A DNA stretch of 64,000 bases from Paenibacillus sp. PL91 (GCF_012935325.2 NZ_JABBYG020000009.1:186001-250000), one strand, 5' to 3'; positions 53,651-63,400 are shown, counted from the stretch's first letter. Notes: generated from the letters alone by a model not told the origin. Made by a program: numbers and translations.

Positions 53651-54430
53651 ATGATCTCATTGAAAAATAAAATAGCGATCGTTACAGGGGCTAGCCGATC
53701 AGCGGGAATTGGAACAGCGATATGCCGTTCATTAGCACGTTTGGGATCTGATATCTTTTTTACGCATTGGCATGCTTTTGATGAATCGGAAGGCAATGGC
53801 GGGGAGAAGGATTGGCCGGAGCAGCTGCGCTATGAATTAGAAGGCTTAGGCGTAAGGGCCAGCCATATGGAGGCGGATTTTGCAAATCCCGAGACTCCTG
53901 CTCTTCTTATGGAGCAAGTCGAAAGCTCATTAGGCAGCGCTTCGATTTTGATCAACAATGCCACCTATTGCGTACCAACAAATTTTCGGAGTTTAGACAT
54001 TGATCTGCTGGATCAGCATTATGTCGTGAACAATCGCGGACCGATTTTGCTTAGTACGGAATTTGCAAAAAGATTTGAGAAAAACCACGCCAAAGGAACA
54101 GCAGGAAGAATTATTTTTATGGTTTCAAAAGGGCCGGACCCGGATAACTTAGCGTACATCGCAACGAAGGGTGCGCTGATCGGTTTGATCGAGCCGCTCT
54201 CCGTAGGCTTGGCGCCGCTCCAAATTACCGTTAACGGATTTGATCCAGGGCCAACCGATTCAGGCTGGATGGATGAAGAGATGAAAGCAGGCTTTCTGCC
54301 TATGTTCCCGATGGGACGAATCGGATTGCCGGAAGATGCAGCGAGAGCGATCAGCTTCTTGGCGAGCGATGAATCGCAGTGGATAACGGGTCAAGTGATA
54401 AAATCCGAAGGCGGATTTTTAGGGAAATAG
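53651..54430 (+). CDS. Short-chain dehydrogenase/reductase, FabG-like
   Basis: A 259-residue SDR. TGASRSAGIGTAI is the cofactor motif (about residues 13-25), NNAT replaces NNAG, and YIATK (about residue 172) is the catalytic pair, with Ser in FMVSKG. The C terminus FLASDESQWITGQVIKSEGG is characteristic of classical SDRs. TGGAGGGG precedes the ATG. An HIT gene follows after 26 bases, probably cotranscribed. Substrate unknown. Confidence 0.88.
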   Translation: MISLKNKIAIVTGASRSAGIGTAICRSLARLGSDIFFTHWHAFDESEGNGGEKDWPEQLRYELEGLGVRASHMEADFANPETPALLMEQVESSLGSASILINNATYCVPTNFRSLDIDLLDQHYVVNNRGPILLSTEFAKRFEKNHAKGTAGRIIFMVSKGPDPDNLAYIATKGALIGLIEPLSVGLAPLQITVNGFDPGPTDSGWMDEEMKAGFLPMFPMGRIGLPEDAARAISFLASDESQWITGQVIKSEGGFLGK

Positions 54431-54456
54431 CTTTCATATATAAGGAGGAGAAGGAG

Positions 54457-54888
54457 ATGGAGGACCAGCAATGCTTAGGGTGTAAACTTGCAAATAAAAG
54501 AGTGGAAACGCATATCGTTTATGAGAACGAGCTGGTTACTTGCTTTCTTGATCATGCCCCGCTGAGTGAAGGGCATATCCTCATTCTACCTAAACATCAT
54601 TATCATGATGTCGATGACCTGGACGAAATAACCGCATTTGAAATAATGAAGACATCTGCTATGTTGTCGAGAGTACTGAAGTCGCAGTTCCAGCCTGATG
54701 GGATTACGGTTATTCAAAATGGCGGTATATTCAATGATTTGAACCATTATCACATGCATATTTTTCCGCGCTATGAGTCGGATGGTTTTGGGTGGGTAGA
54801 ACCAGCGGACACGGCAAATGCGAAGGGGCGTTTAAGCGTTACTCAGGAGCAGATGATTACGTTCGTTAATCGGCAATTGTCTGTTTAG
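54457..54888 (+). CDS. HIT family nucleotide hydrolase/transferase
   Basis: A 143-residue histidine-triad protein. The active-site motif HYHMHIFPR (about residues 104-112) has the His-x-His-x-His pattern, and an N-terminal CLGC pair (residues 6-9) probably binds zinc as in many bacterial HIT proteins. HILILPKHHYHDV is the conserved mid-segment. The ATG at 54457 follows AAGGAGGAGAAGGAG. It is second in an operon with an SDR gene. Confidence 0.9.
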   Translation: MEDQQCLGCKLANKRVETHIVYENELVTCFLDHAPLSEGHILILPKHHYHDVDDLDEITAFEIMKTSAMLSRVLKSQFQPDGITVIQNGGIFNDLNHYHMHIFPRYESDGFGWVEPADTANAKGRLSVTQEQMITFVNRQLSV

Positions 54889-54924
54889 CTTCCTCAATCC
54901 TATTGGACGGAGGTAAATAGAGGC

Positions 54925-55117
54925 ATAGATCTAGTTTTTAGACTTATTGATATAAATTTCAGTTTTTAAAATGAAATAGATCTAGTTATTAAAGCTAATG
55001 TCCGATTAATCGGGCATTAGCAGGCGTATTCAGGGCCAACGGCTGAAATAGATCTACATAGTAGATTTATTTTTTTGAAAACCGAGCAAAAGAGGAAATT
55101 AGGTCTAATTTATAGAC
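54925..55117 (+). promoter_or_regulatory. Four phased inverted repeats upstream of the winged-helix regulator
   Basis: Four 15-bp sites fit RTCTA-N5-TAGAY: site 1 ATCTA-GTTTT-TAGAC in 54925-54943, site 2 ATCTA-GTTAT-TAAAG in 54976-54994 (degenerate right arm), site 3 ATCTA-CATAG-TAGAT in 55048-55066 and site 4 GTCTA-ATTTA-TAGAC in 55099-55117. Starts are 51, 72 and 51 bases apart, close to whole turns of DNA (5, 7, 5). The last site is 95 bases before the ATG of the regulator gene. A cooperative operator is likely. Confidence 0.65.
54995..55020. promoter_or_regulatory. 26-bp near-perfect palindrome inside the operator region
   Basis: CTAATG-T-CCGATTAATCGG-G-CATTAG is palindromic apart from one T/G pair. 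It abuts site 2. No T run follows, so it is either a weak terminator for the HIT gene or a further protein site. Confidence 0.5.
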
Positions 55118-55211
55118 TAATCCAAGTGCCGCGGCGTCCGCGCTTTATGCACAGTCAAGTGCTTCGGCAAGCAAAGCTAGAGTTAAAGATTGAGGTGAAA
55201 ATTTAAAGCTT

Positions 55212-56348
55212 ATGGAATGGGATGCTGGTGCGTACACGGTCACATGGAAAGGACAACAAGTCGTGCTGCTTCCCAAGGAATATGCACTGCTGCACTACTT
55301 GTATGTTAACGCGGGGCAGACGCTTTCGCGCGAGCAGCTGCTTGATGCAGTCTGGACGATGGGATCACCGGTGGACCGGACTGTTGACGATCACGTCTAC
55401 CGGCTTAGGCGGAAGCTGGCGAGATGGTCGCCTGCCATTCAGATCGATACGATGCGCGGAATTGGTTACCGGTTAAAGCTGGCGAAAGAGAACTTGGGCG
55501 CTAATCCTCTGCTTAAGCTACCATCTTTCTCAGAGGATCTCAAGGGGATAGCCGGCACTTATTTGCGATATGGAAGAGGGGATGCTCTACTCACGCTTGC
55601 CCGCAATAAGGATGTGCTAGGCTTTGAGGTCGATCCGACTTTTCAAATGCTGATTCGCGTAATGGAAGGAGATGTACGCTTTATGGTGCGGGAAGAGGAG
55701 GGCTCCTTTGTCGATCGGGCCTTCCTTCTGCTGTACTTGAATCAGCTCATCGATCCGCAGAGCAACCGCGAGTTTGTAGAAAAGGCGCTGCGCCACAATT
55801 TGCTTCCATCGTTATGGCACAACGAGCTTGCGACGATGTCGATTATCAGCATGCTGATGGTTTGGGGAGAGCTCGAGGTAGCGAAGGTGAAGCTTGATTC
55901 ACTCCGTGCAGAGGTTGAGCGCAATAACTGGGAAGGGCTTATCCCCTATACGGCAAATCTCCAGTTGGAATTTGTACTGCGTGCTGAACGATGGACCGAG
56001 GTCGATGCGGCGATAGAAGCGGTCGAGGAACGGCTAATACAGTATCCCTATCAACGTGAGGAAGGCCAATATCGGATATTGAAAGGATTATTTGTGTACC
56101 GTTCGGATCCAAAATTAGGTCTAGCGCTGATCGAACAGGGACTGGCGCTGCTGAAGCAGTCGCAGTTTGTCCCGAATTTGTTGAACGGCTATCATACGCT
56201 TCTTACTATATCCAAGCAGTATGGGTGGGGAGGAATAGACCGGGATATTTACGAAAAGGAATGGGGCAGGTTAACCGCTCAGATTGGGATTGATGAAATA
56301 AGCAGCCAAGTCAGGAAGCAGCTTCAGCAACATCTGGGCTCCCTCTGA
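55212..56348 (+). CDS. Winged-helix (OmpR/PhoB-type) regulator with C-terminal helical domain, no receiver
   Basis: A 378-residue protein. Residues 1-92 form an OmpR/PhoB-type winged helix (LLPKEYALLHYLYVNAGQ, SREQLLDAVW, VDDHVYRLRRKL, RGIGYRL). The remaining 285 residues are helical and TPR-like (GELEVAKVKLDSLRAEVERN, GLALIEQGLALLKQS). There is no phospho-receiver, so the signal is probably sensed by the C-terminal domain; such a layout resembles SARP/BTAD regulators with the domains in a different family context. The only plausible start is the ATG at 55212, with GAGGTG 14 bases away, a long distance. Four phased operator-like repeats precede it, and an MFS gene follows after 61 bases. Confidence 0.8.
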   Translation: MEWDAGAYTVTWKGQQVVLLPKEYALLHYLYVNAGQTLSREQLLDAVWTMGSPVDRTVDDHVYRLRRKLARWSPAIQIDTMRGIGYRLKLAKENLGANPLLKLPSFSEDLKGIAGTYLRYGRGDALLTLARNKDVLGFEVDPTFQMLIRVMEGDVRFMVREEEGSFVDRAFLLLYLNQLIDPQSNREFVEKALRHNLLPSLWHNELATMSIISMLMVWGELEVAKVKLDSLRAEVERNNWEGLIPYTANLQLEFVLRAERWTEVDAAIEAVEERLIQYPYQREEGQYRILKGLFVYRSDPKLGLALIEQGLALLKQSQFVPNLLNGYHTLLTISKQYGWGGIDRDIYEKEWGRLTAQIGIDEISSQVRKQLQQHLGSL

Positions 56349-56409
56349 TATTGCTCTGATAATGGTTCGGTAAAGTTGTGTTTATCAACGCATACCGGAG
56401 GTTATCAAG

Positions 56410-57672
56410 ATGAAGCAACAACAAATGCATGATCCAATTTGGCGTCCGCTGCGGGCAAAAAATTTTCGCCAGCTGTTTATTGGGCAGCTGCTGTCCGACT
56501 TTGCGAATTGGCTCGATTTTATTGCGCTTAGCGTATTGGTTGTTTACGCATGGGGTCATGGCTCTTTGGCTCTGGCTGCATTATCGATCTGTATCGGTCT
56601 GCCTTATGTCATCGTGGGTCCGTGGATGAGCGTGCGTCTGCGTCATTTGCCTGGCAAAAGCCTGCTAATTACATGTGATCTATTGCGCGCCGTTTTTGTG
56701 TTGTGTATGGCATGGGCGCCGTCTCTGCCAATTCTGCTCATACTAGTGCTGCTGAAAAACAGTATGAGCGCCATTTTTGACCCCGTTAGACAAAGCGCTG
56801 TAAAAAGGATCGTCGATACTTCATTGCTTGCTCAGGCCTCTTCTCTAAGCCAAATGTCGGTTAACCTGACGAAAATTTTAGGGCCGATGGCAGGAGGTGC
56901 GCTTATGGCAGCTCTCGGAACGTCGGTTCCTTTCTATACGAGTGCTGTGCTGTATGCATTGTCGGCAGTCATGCTTAGCGCAATGCCCTCTTGGAGCGGG
57001 CAACGGCAACAGACAGGGAAGCCAACCAGCGGATTGCGCGGAGCTTGGGAGCATCTGATGCGCAAACCGCTTCTCAAAGCCGCAATTATGTATGCCGCGA
57101 CTTTATTTTTTCTTATTTTTTTGTATGACGGGTTGTTTGTTCTGCTGGCAAAGGAAGCGGGAATGGATGAAACGAGGTTCGGATTGCTTATTGGCGCAGT
57201 AGGCGCAGGCAGCGTAGCTGGCGCATTAATGGCTGGACAATGGCAAGGATGGAGACAGCGTCCGCTTGCTCATATGACGACGGCGGGCATTGCCTCCGGT
57301 TTTCTCATCATTGTGGTAGGCTTCACCGGCATGGGATTTTTCCATGCGGGGCTCGCTTTGTGGCTGCCATTATGCGCAGCGCTTGGGTATTGCAGCGCGC
57401 AAAGCGCTGTGCCTTTTGGCTATGTGTTGCAAATGGAGACGACGGATGATACGGTCGGTCCGGTATCTGCGTTAGCCAATGCGCTACAGACGAGCTCGAT
57501 GCTCATCGCTCCTGTGCTTGGCGCGGTGATGGCATCATGGTGGAGTGCTGGCAGCGTATTCCTTGGCGTTGGCATCGCGACAACTGGCGTGGCGGCAATC
57601 TATCGTTTTCACAAAAGGCAGCCTGCCAATGAGCTGCTTCAGGTCAAAGAGTTGCAAAGAGATAGCTTTTAA
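56410..57672 (+). CDS. MFS transporter
   Basis: A 420-residue permease with about twelve hydrophobic helices. DFANWLDFIALSVLVVYAW is the first helix, and NSMSAIFDPVRQSAVKRI with LLAQASSLSQMSVNLTKILGPMAGG is typical of the MFS_3/EntS-like export group. CCGGAGG precedes the ATG. It follows the winged-helix regulator and could be its target. Function probably efflux; substrate unknown. Confidence 0.87.
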   Translation: MKQQQMHDPIWRPLRAKNFRQLFIGQLLSDFANWLDFIALSVLVVYAWGHGSLALAALSICIGLPYVIVGPWMSVRLRHLPGKSLLITCDLLRAVFVLCMAWAPSLPILLILVLLKNSMSAIFDPVRQSAVKRIVDTSLLAQASSLSQMSVNLTKILGPMAGGALMAALGTSVPFYTSAVLYALSAVMLSAMPSWSGQRQQTGKPTSGLRGAWEHLMRKPLLKAAIMYAATLFFLIFLYDGLFVLLAKEAGMDETRFGLLIGAVGAGSVAGALMAGQWQGWRQRPLAHMTTAGIASGFLIIVVGFTGMGFFHAGLALWLPLCAALGYCSAQSAVPFGYVLQMETTDDTVGPVSALANALQTSSMLIAPVLGAVMASWWSAGSVFLGVGIATTGVAAIYRFHKRQPANELLQVKELQRDSF

Positions 57673-57689
57673 CGAGTGGGTGCGCGTGT

Positions 57690-57974
57690 ATGCCAGAACA
57701 TTTTTATTGCGAAGAGGTGTTAAGCGGTCGACCTGTGGTAAAGAAGGTAATGGAGACGGAGCATGCGCTGGCCTACCACCATACCCGTCCATTCTATCCT
57801 GTGCACATTGTAACGATACCGAAAAAACATATTTCATCGCTGGTTACTTTAGAGGATCATGATAACGACCTGCTTCTTGAGATGATGGATATAGTCAAAA
57901 AAGTAGCGTCTCAGCTTGAGCCGAATTCTACCGTCGTTGCGGCTCTTCGTTATTTGTCCTATGATAAAATATAA
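57690..57974 (+). pseudogene. Truncated HIT-family gene
   Basis: A 94-codon frame. Residues 1-75 (FYCEEVLSGRPVVKKV, AYHHTRPFYPVHIVTIPKKH) are a clear HIT-domain N-terminal part. The last 20 residues diverge and the catalytic HxHxH segment is absent, as no continuation appears in any frame. It is therefore a 3'-truncated remnant between the MFS gene and a TetR gene. A non-catalytic short protein cannot be excluded. Confidence 0.7.
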
Positions 57975-57989
57975 AAAGGGGCGCTGAGG

Positions 57990-58589
57990 GTGGCAAGAAC
58001 AAAAGCATTTGATACAAATGAAGTACTGCATAAAGCCATGAGCGTCTTTGGTAGCCGAGGCTATGAAGGCGCAACGCTGCCGGACTTAATAACCGGGCTC
58101 GGCATTGCCCGCCAGAGTTTATATGACACATACGGCACTAAGCGCGATCTATTCCTTACGGCTGTAAAATACTATATGGATCGAAAAAATCGCGACCTGC
58201 AGGAACTGATGGATCAGCCGGGAACGGTCATAGACAAAGTGGAGCAGGCTTTCACTACGATGATCAGGGTTCTCGCGGATCCAAATTTGCGCCGGGAGTG
58301 CTTCATTATCAGCAGCGCAATTGAGCAGGCGCCTCACGACGAGGAGCTGGCCGCCTACATGCACGAGAATACCGAACAGGTGGAGCAGGCCTTTTATAAG
58401 ATGCTGGAGAGCGGGATGGAACAGGGTGAGCTAAGTCTGGATTTGAATATCAGAGACCTGTCCCGGTTTCTGGCGCATGAGCGAATAGCCTTGGTATTCG
58501 CGGCGAAACTGGGAATGGATGAACAGAAACTAGTCAGCATCATGCAGATTGTGCTATCCGTCATGAAGCCGGGTAAAGGGAAATTCTAA
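57990..58589 (+). CDS. TetR family transcriptional regulator
   Basis: A 199-residue repressor starting at GTG after AAAAGGGGC. The N-terminal HTH (about residues 8-55) reads VLHKAMSVFGSRGYEGATLPDLITGLGIARQSLYDTYGTKRDLF. The remaining helices form the ligand-binding/dimer domain. It follows the MFS and truncated HIT genes, and is followed by a terminator and the convergent NmrA-like gene. The direct repeats near 60020-60060 upstream of the SnoaL-NmrA unit could be its target; this is speculation. Confidence 0.9.
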   Translation: MARTKAFDTNEVLHKAMSVFGSRGYEGATLPDLITGLGIARQSLYDTYGTKRDLFLTAVKYYMDRKNRDLQELMDQPGTVIDKVEQAFTTMIRVLADPNLRRECFIISSAIEQAPHDEELAAYMHENTEQVEQAFYKMLESGMEQGELSLDLNIRDLSRFLAHERIALVFAAKLGMDEQKLVSIMQIVLSVMKPGKGKF

Positions 58590-58607
58590 TAGAAGTTGTA
58601 CCAAAGA

Positions 58608-58653
58608 AAGGGCTGTCCCCTGGTCATCTGTGATGACGGTTGGGACAGCCCTT
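58608..58653. terminator. Bidirectional terminator between TetR and NmrA-like genes
   Basis: A perfect 12-bp inverted repeat AAGGGCTGTCCC with an inner TCATC/GATGA pairing lies between convergent genes. Confidence 0.8.
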
Positions 58654-58702
58654 CTGTATACTTGCATATGAAATAAGGATTGGTGAGACCTGGTTCTGGC
58701 TG

Positions 58703-59569
58703 TTAAGTCGCTTGGAACCAGGTCCTATTTTCCTGAATGAAATCCTCAAGTGAACGCGGCTCTCGTCCGGTTACACGCAGCACAGTGTCTGTAACCTGAT
58801 CTTCGGATCCTTCCACACGGATACGGTGATCCAACCTAGCTAGAAAAGCTGCATACGGTGCAGGTACTCCTGCAGCAGTCAGCGACTCCACTAGTTGATC
58901 TTCTGTAATGGTGAGATGCTGTACGGTTAGGCCAGTAAGCTTGTGGATCAAAGCCGCTACTTCAGCATAGCTAAGTGATTGAGGTCCGGTAATCAAGTGA
59001 TCCCTGTTATGCGGTACCTTGTCGGTTAGCGCATGAAAGCCAACCGCGGAAATATCTTCTGCATCCACGAAGCCCACTTTGCCTTCACCGGTAGCTGTAA
59101 AGATTTGCCCTTGCTGACGTATGGTATGCCCGTGTCCGCCTTCGGTGAAATTTTGCATGAAATAAGAAGGACGCAGCACGGCCCATTCAGGCGCGTGCTC
59201 TCGCAGGTACTGATGTACAGTGCCGAAAACCAGTCCATGCTCCGACACCGATGCGCTGGACAGCAGAACGAATCGTCTAATGGAAGCGTCCAGTGCTCTA
59301 CGAATGAAAGGAATCATGACTTCTTCGGGATGTAAATCCGGCGGCGCAACGAGATAAATTGCGCTAATGCTTTGCAAAGCTGTTTCGTGGGTGGAGTCAT
59401 CATACCAGTCAAAGAGCACATGGTCAGCTTGTGCTTCGTTCATCTTGGATGAGCTACGTCCTGCACTTCGGATGAGATAGCCTTGGCTTATTAAAAGTTG
59501 AGCGATACGGGAGGAAGTTTTTCCTTGTCCCCCGGTGAGCAAAATGCGATTTGATGGTTCGGTATACAT
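58703..59569 (-). CDS. NAD(P)-binding NmrA-like protein
   Basis: A 288-residue atypical SDR. The Rossmann start is ILLTGGQGKTSSRIAQLL (about residues 9-26), a variant of GxxGxxG. VLLSSASVSEHG and VLRPSYFMQNFTEGGH are typical of NmrA/QOR2-type proteins that sense or reduce with NAD(P)H. It has no YxxxK catalytic pair. GGAGGAG precedes the ATG. It is cotranscribed with a SnoaL-like gene 27 bases upstream. Function unknown. Confidence 0.87.
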   Translation of the reverse strand: MYTEPSNRILLTGGQGKTSSRIAQLLISQGYLIRSAGRSSSKMNEAQADHVLFDWYDDSTHETALQSISAIYLVAPPDLHPEEVMIPFIRRALDASIRRFVLLSSASVSEHGLVFGTVHQYLREHAPEWAVLRPSYFMQNFTEGGHGHTIRQQGQIFTATGEGKVGFVDAEDISAVGFHALTDKVPHNRDHLITGPQSLSYAEVAALIHKLTGLTVQHLTITEDQLVESLTAAGVPAPYAAFLARLDHRIRVEGSEDQVTDTVLRVTGREPRSLEDFIQENRTWFQAT

Positions 59570-59596
59570 GAGAACATCTCCTCCATAATTAATGGA

Positions 59597-59995
59597 TTAC
59601 ATCAGAGCTAACGGATTCCAGTAGTCCTGATACCGCATAATCTTGCCATCTTTAAGCTCTACGACAGAAATATATTGCTGTTCATAGGGCTTACCATCCG
59701 CAAGGATGGTGCCATTTCCTTCGAACTGTGCAAAGAACATCGGTGAGTCAGCCGAAACATGAACAATCGGTGTCGTGATAGAAGTAATCTCAAGCATTTT
59801 TTCTAACATCTCAAGGTGCTGCTGAAGTGCTGCTTTGCCTTCCAATCGTTTTGGCAGCGGTTTTGGGGCATAGGGAAATTCAAAAATTACATCCTCATCA
59901 AACAATTCCAGCATGGCATCATAATCTTTGCGAATAAAACGATCTACGAAAAGTTGCATAATTTGTTCGGCTTGTTCGGAAGAAACGGTACTCAT
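59597..59995 (-). CDS. SnoaL-like/NTF2-fold protein
   Basis: A 132-residue protein of the NTF2-like superfamily. The pattern IMQLFVDRFIRKDYDAMLELFDEDVIFEFPYAP and the C-terminal VVELKDGKIMRYQDYWNPLAL are characteristic of SnoaL-like polyketide-cyclase-fold proteins. GAGG lies seven bases before the ATG. It is first in a minus-strand unit with the NmrA-like gene. Two 12-bp direct repeats lie upstream. The ligand or reaction is unknown. Confidence 0.87.
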   Translation of the reverse strand: MSTVSSEQAEQIMQLFVDRFIRKDYDAMLELFDEDVIFEFPYAPKPLPKRLEGKAALQQHLEMLEKMLEITSITTPIVHVSADSPMFFAQFEGNGTILADGKPYEQQYISVVELKDGKIMRYQDYWNPLALM

Positions 59996-60494
59996 TCAGA
60001 TGCCTCGCTTTCTTTGGTGGAATAGACCTCTTTAGAGAAAAGTCGTAAGGTATAGACCTACTATATATATTCCGGATCGTTTAGTCAAATATATTCGGAC
60101 TAATTGGTCTTGAATGTTGAACGAAATTTATAAAGCTCATCTCAGCGTTCGTCGTTTCCCGCAATCACCTTGCTTTGCAACGGTTTTCCTGCGATTGATA
60201 TCTTTTGCAAAGGGCTGTGACTATGAGAATTTCGATTGATAGCGCATAACGCACAAAAACCCCTTATCCAGTTCGACAGAGGGTTTTGCCTATAGGCCGA
60301 TAACATTACAGCCATGAATGTAAAAAGCCCTAAGGGCTTTTTAAAAATGAGATAAAGTAATGTTGTTCCAATTATACTATTAATATCATTTATCTTAGAT
60401 GATTAGCCGATAAATACTGTTGTGCAATATAATTTATATCCACCTACTAGGAATTATTAATCATCTGAAAATTAGATCATCTAAGGAGAAAAGT
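59996..60494. other. Intergenic region between SnoaL-like and SLH genes
   Basis: About 500 bases without a gene. GGAATAGACCTC (60019-60030) and GGTATAGACCTA (60049-60060) are direct repeats exactly 30 bases apart upstream of the minus-strand unit. A hairpin around 60254-60287 (AAAACCCC and GAGGGTTTT) and a compact hairpin AAAAAGCCC-TAA-GGGCTTTTT at about 60322-60342 look like terminators. TATACT (60373-60378) may be the -10 of the SLH gene; no -35 is clear. Confidence 0.5.
60394..60485 (+). promoter_or_regulatory. Leader inverted repeat overlapping the ribosome site of the SLH gene
   Basis: CTTAGATGAT (60394-60403) and its exact complement ATCATCTAAG (60476-60485) could pair in the leader RNA. 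The right arm runs into the AAGGAGA ribosome site (60483-60489), so pairing might restrict translation. Confidence 0.4.
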
Positions 60495-63400
60495 ATGAAG
60501 AAAAATTTTAAATTGAAATCATTATCCATCCTATCTACGGCTGCTTTACTCAGCGCCCTGGTACCACATGCATCCGCAGCGGTATCTTTGACCGATATTT
60601 CAAACAGCTATGCCAAAGATGCCATTATTGAGCTGGTAGAAAAAGGGATTATTAATGGTACCGGTGACGGTAAATTTGACCCGACAAGTAATATCCAACG
60701 ACAGGACTTTGCTATTATACTGGCAAGGGCTCTTAATCTGGACCTTAGCAATCCTCCAGAACTACCTACTTTCAAAGATGTCTCAAAAAACAGTTATGCC
60801 TTTGCTGCTGTAGAAGCCGCTGTTAAAGCAGGCCTGTTTAAAGGCATGGGTAATGGAACTTTTGGAACCAATCAAAACATCACCCGTGAGCAAATGGCCG
60901 TCATTTTCGTGAACGCACTAGGTGTTGACAGTACAGGAAAAGGTCAGAATTTAACGTTTTCTGATGCAGGCTCAATCGCAAGCTGGGCCAAAGACGCAGT
61001 TGGTGCTGCCGTTGAATTCGGACTTATGAAGGGAAATCCCGATGGCACTTTCAGCCCAGTTAGTCAAGCAAGTCGTCAGGATGTAGCTTTGGTCGCTTCT
61101 AAATTTTTGGTCGAAAAGACTAAGGTCGATGAACAAAAATCCGTGCCATCTGCGACACCAACGCCAACTCCGACACCAACGCCAACTCCGACACCAACTA
61201 CACCATCAACTGGCGGTCCGACGGGTGGGGGAGAAGACCAAGCAGCAGCAAACCTGGTGAGAGCCGAAATTGCAGCTTTGCCCGTAAAAGCGGATATAAC
61301 TCTAGTGAATAAAGCAGCTGTAACTAAAGCACGTACGGATTTTGACGCTTTAACCGGAGCTCAAAAGACGTTGGTAGGAGATATCGCTAGATTGACGGAT
61401 GCGGAAGCAGCTATTGTTGAACTAGAGGCTCAAGCAGCAGCAGACCTAGCAGCAGCAAACCTGGTGAAAACCGAAATCGCAGCCTTGCCCGCAAAAACGA
61501 ATATAACTTTTTTGGACACAGGAGCTGTAAGTTCAGCACGTGGTCATTATGATGCTTTAACCGCTACCCAGAAGACGTTGGTAGGAGATATCGCTAGATT
61601 GACGGATGCGGAAGCAGCTATTATTGAACTAGAGGCTCAAGCAGCAGCAGACCAAGCAGCAGCAAACCTGGTGAAAGCAGAAATCGCAGCATTGCCCGTA
61701 AAAGGGAATATAACTCTTTTGGACAAAGCAGCTGTAAGTACAGCACGTGGTCATTATGATGCTTTAACCGCTACCCAGAAGACGTTGGTAGGGGATATCA
61801 CTAAGTTGACGGATGCGGAGGCAGCTATTGCTGAGCTGGAGGCTCAAGCAGCAGCAGACCAAGCAGCAGCAAACCTGGTGAAAACCGAAATCGCAGCCTT
61901 GCCCGCAAAAGCGAATATAACTCTAGTGGACAAAGCAGCTGTAACTAAAGCACGTACGGATTTTGAAACGTTAACTGGAGCGCAGAAGACGTTGGTAGGA
62001 GATATCACTAAGTTGACGGATGCGGAGGCAGCTATTGTTGAGCTAGAGGCTCAAGCAGCAGCAGACCAAGCAGCAGCAAACCTGGTGAAAGCCGCAATCG
62101 CAGCCTTGCCCGTAAAAGCGGATATAACTCTAGTGGACAAAGCAGCTGTAACTAAAGCACGTACGGATTTTGAAACGTTAACTGGAGCCCAGAAGACGTT
62201 GGTAGGAGATATCACTAAGTTGACGGATGCGGAGGCAGCTATTGCTGAGCTGGAGGCTCAAGCAGCAGCAGACCAAGCAGCAGCAAACCTGGTGAAAACC
62301 GAAATCGCAGCCTTGCCCGCAAAAGCGAATATAACTCTAGTGGACAAAGCAGCTGTAACTAAAGCACGTACGGATTTTGAAACGTTAACTGGAGCGCAGA
62401 AGACGTTGGTAGGAGATATCACTAAGTTGACGGATGCGGAGGCAGCTATTGTTGAGCTAGAGGCTCAAGCAGCAGCAGACCAAGCAGCAGCAAACCTGGT
62501 GAAAACCGAAATCGCAGCCTTGCCCGTAAAAGCGGATATAACTCTTTTGGACAAAGCAGCTGTAACTAAAGCACGTACGGATTTTGACGCTTTAACCGGA
62601 GCTCAAAAGACGTTGGTTGGAGATATAACTAAGTTGACGGATGCGGAAGCAGCTATTGTTGAACTAGAGGCTCAAGCAGCAGCAGACCAAGCAGCAGCAA
62701 ACCTGGTGAAAGCCGAAATCGCAGCCTTGCCCGTAAAAGCGAATATAACTCTTTTGGACAAAGCAGCTGTAACTAAAGCACGTACGGATTTTGACGCTTT
62801 AACTGGATCGCAGAAGACGTTGGTTGGAGATATCGCTAGATTGACGGATGCGGAAGCAGCTATTATTGAACTAGAGGCTCAAGCAGCAGCAGACCTAGCA
62901 GCAGCAAACCTGGTGAAAGCCGAAATCGCAGCCTTGCCCGTAAAAGCGGATATAACTCTTTTGGACAAAGCAGCTGTAACTAAAGCACGTAGTCATTATG
63001 ATGCTTTAACCGCTACCCAGAAGACATTGGTAGGGGATATCACTAGATTGGCCGATGCAGAGGCAGTTATTGTTGATTTGGAAGTAGTAGCAATTGCTAT
63101 AGGGAATTTAAATGTAACGTACAATGGAACCGATGATAAAGTCACATTGCCAGTCATTCAAGATGGTGCCGCTGTTACTTGGTCGTTAAAAGATTCATCG
63201 CAATCATCCATTGTAGATGTTTCGAATGGGAGTATTATACACGCAGGATTAACAGCTGATACTGACATAGTACTCATAGCGACAATTACCTCAGGAACCA
63301 TTTCTGACAAAAAGGAATTTGCAATTAATGTCAAAAAACAAATTAGTGAAATTACAAGTAACGTCATAACAACTTTTGACTTCTCAACCGTCTATGCTAC

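Noticed and set aside
61147..61203. Short tandem repeat ACACCAACGCCAACTCCG
   Set aside because: It encodes the Pro-Thr linker of the SLH protein; an ordinary linker, not a separate element.
61239..63083. Possible CRISPR or satellite array
   Set aside because: The 207-bp units are in frame, encode helical protein repeats and have no spacers.
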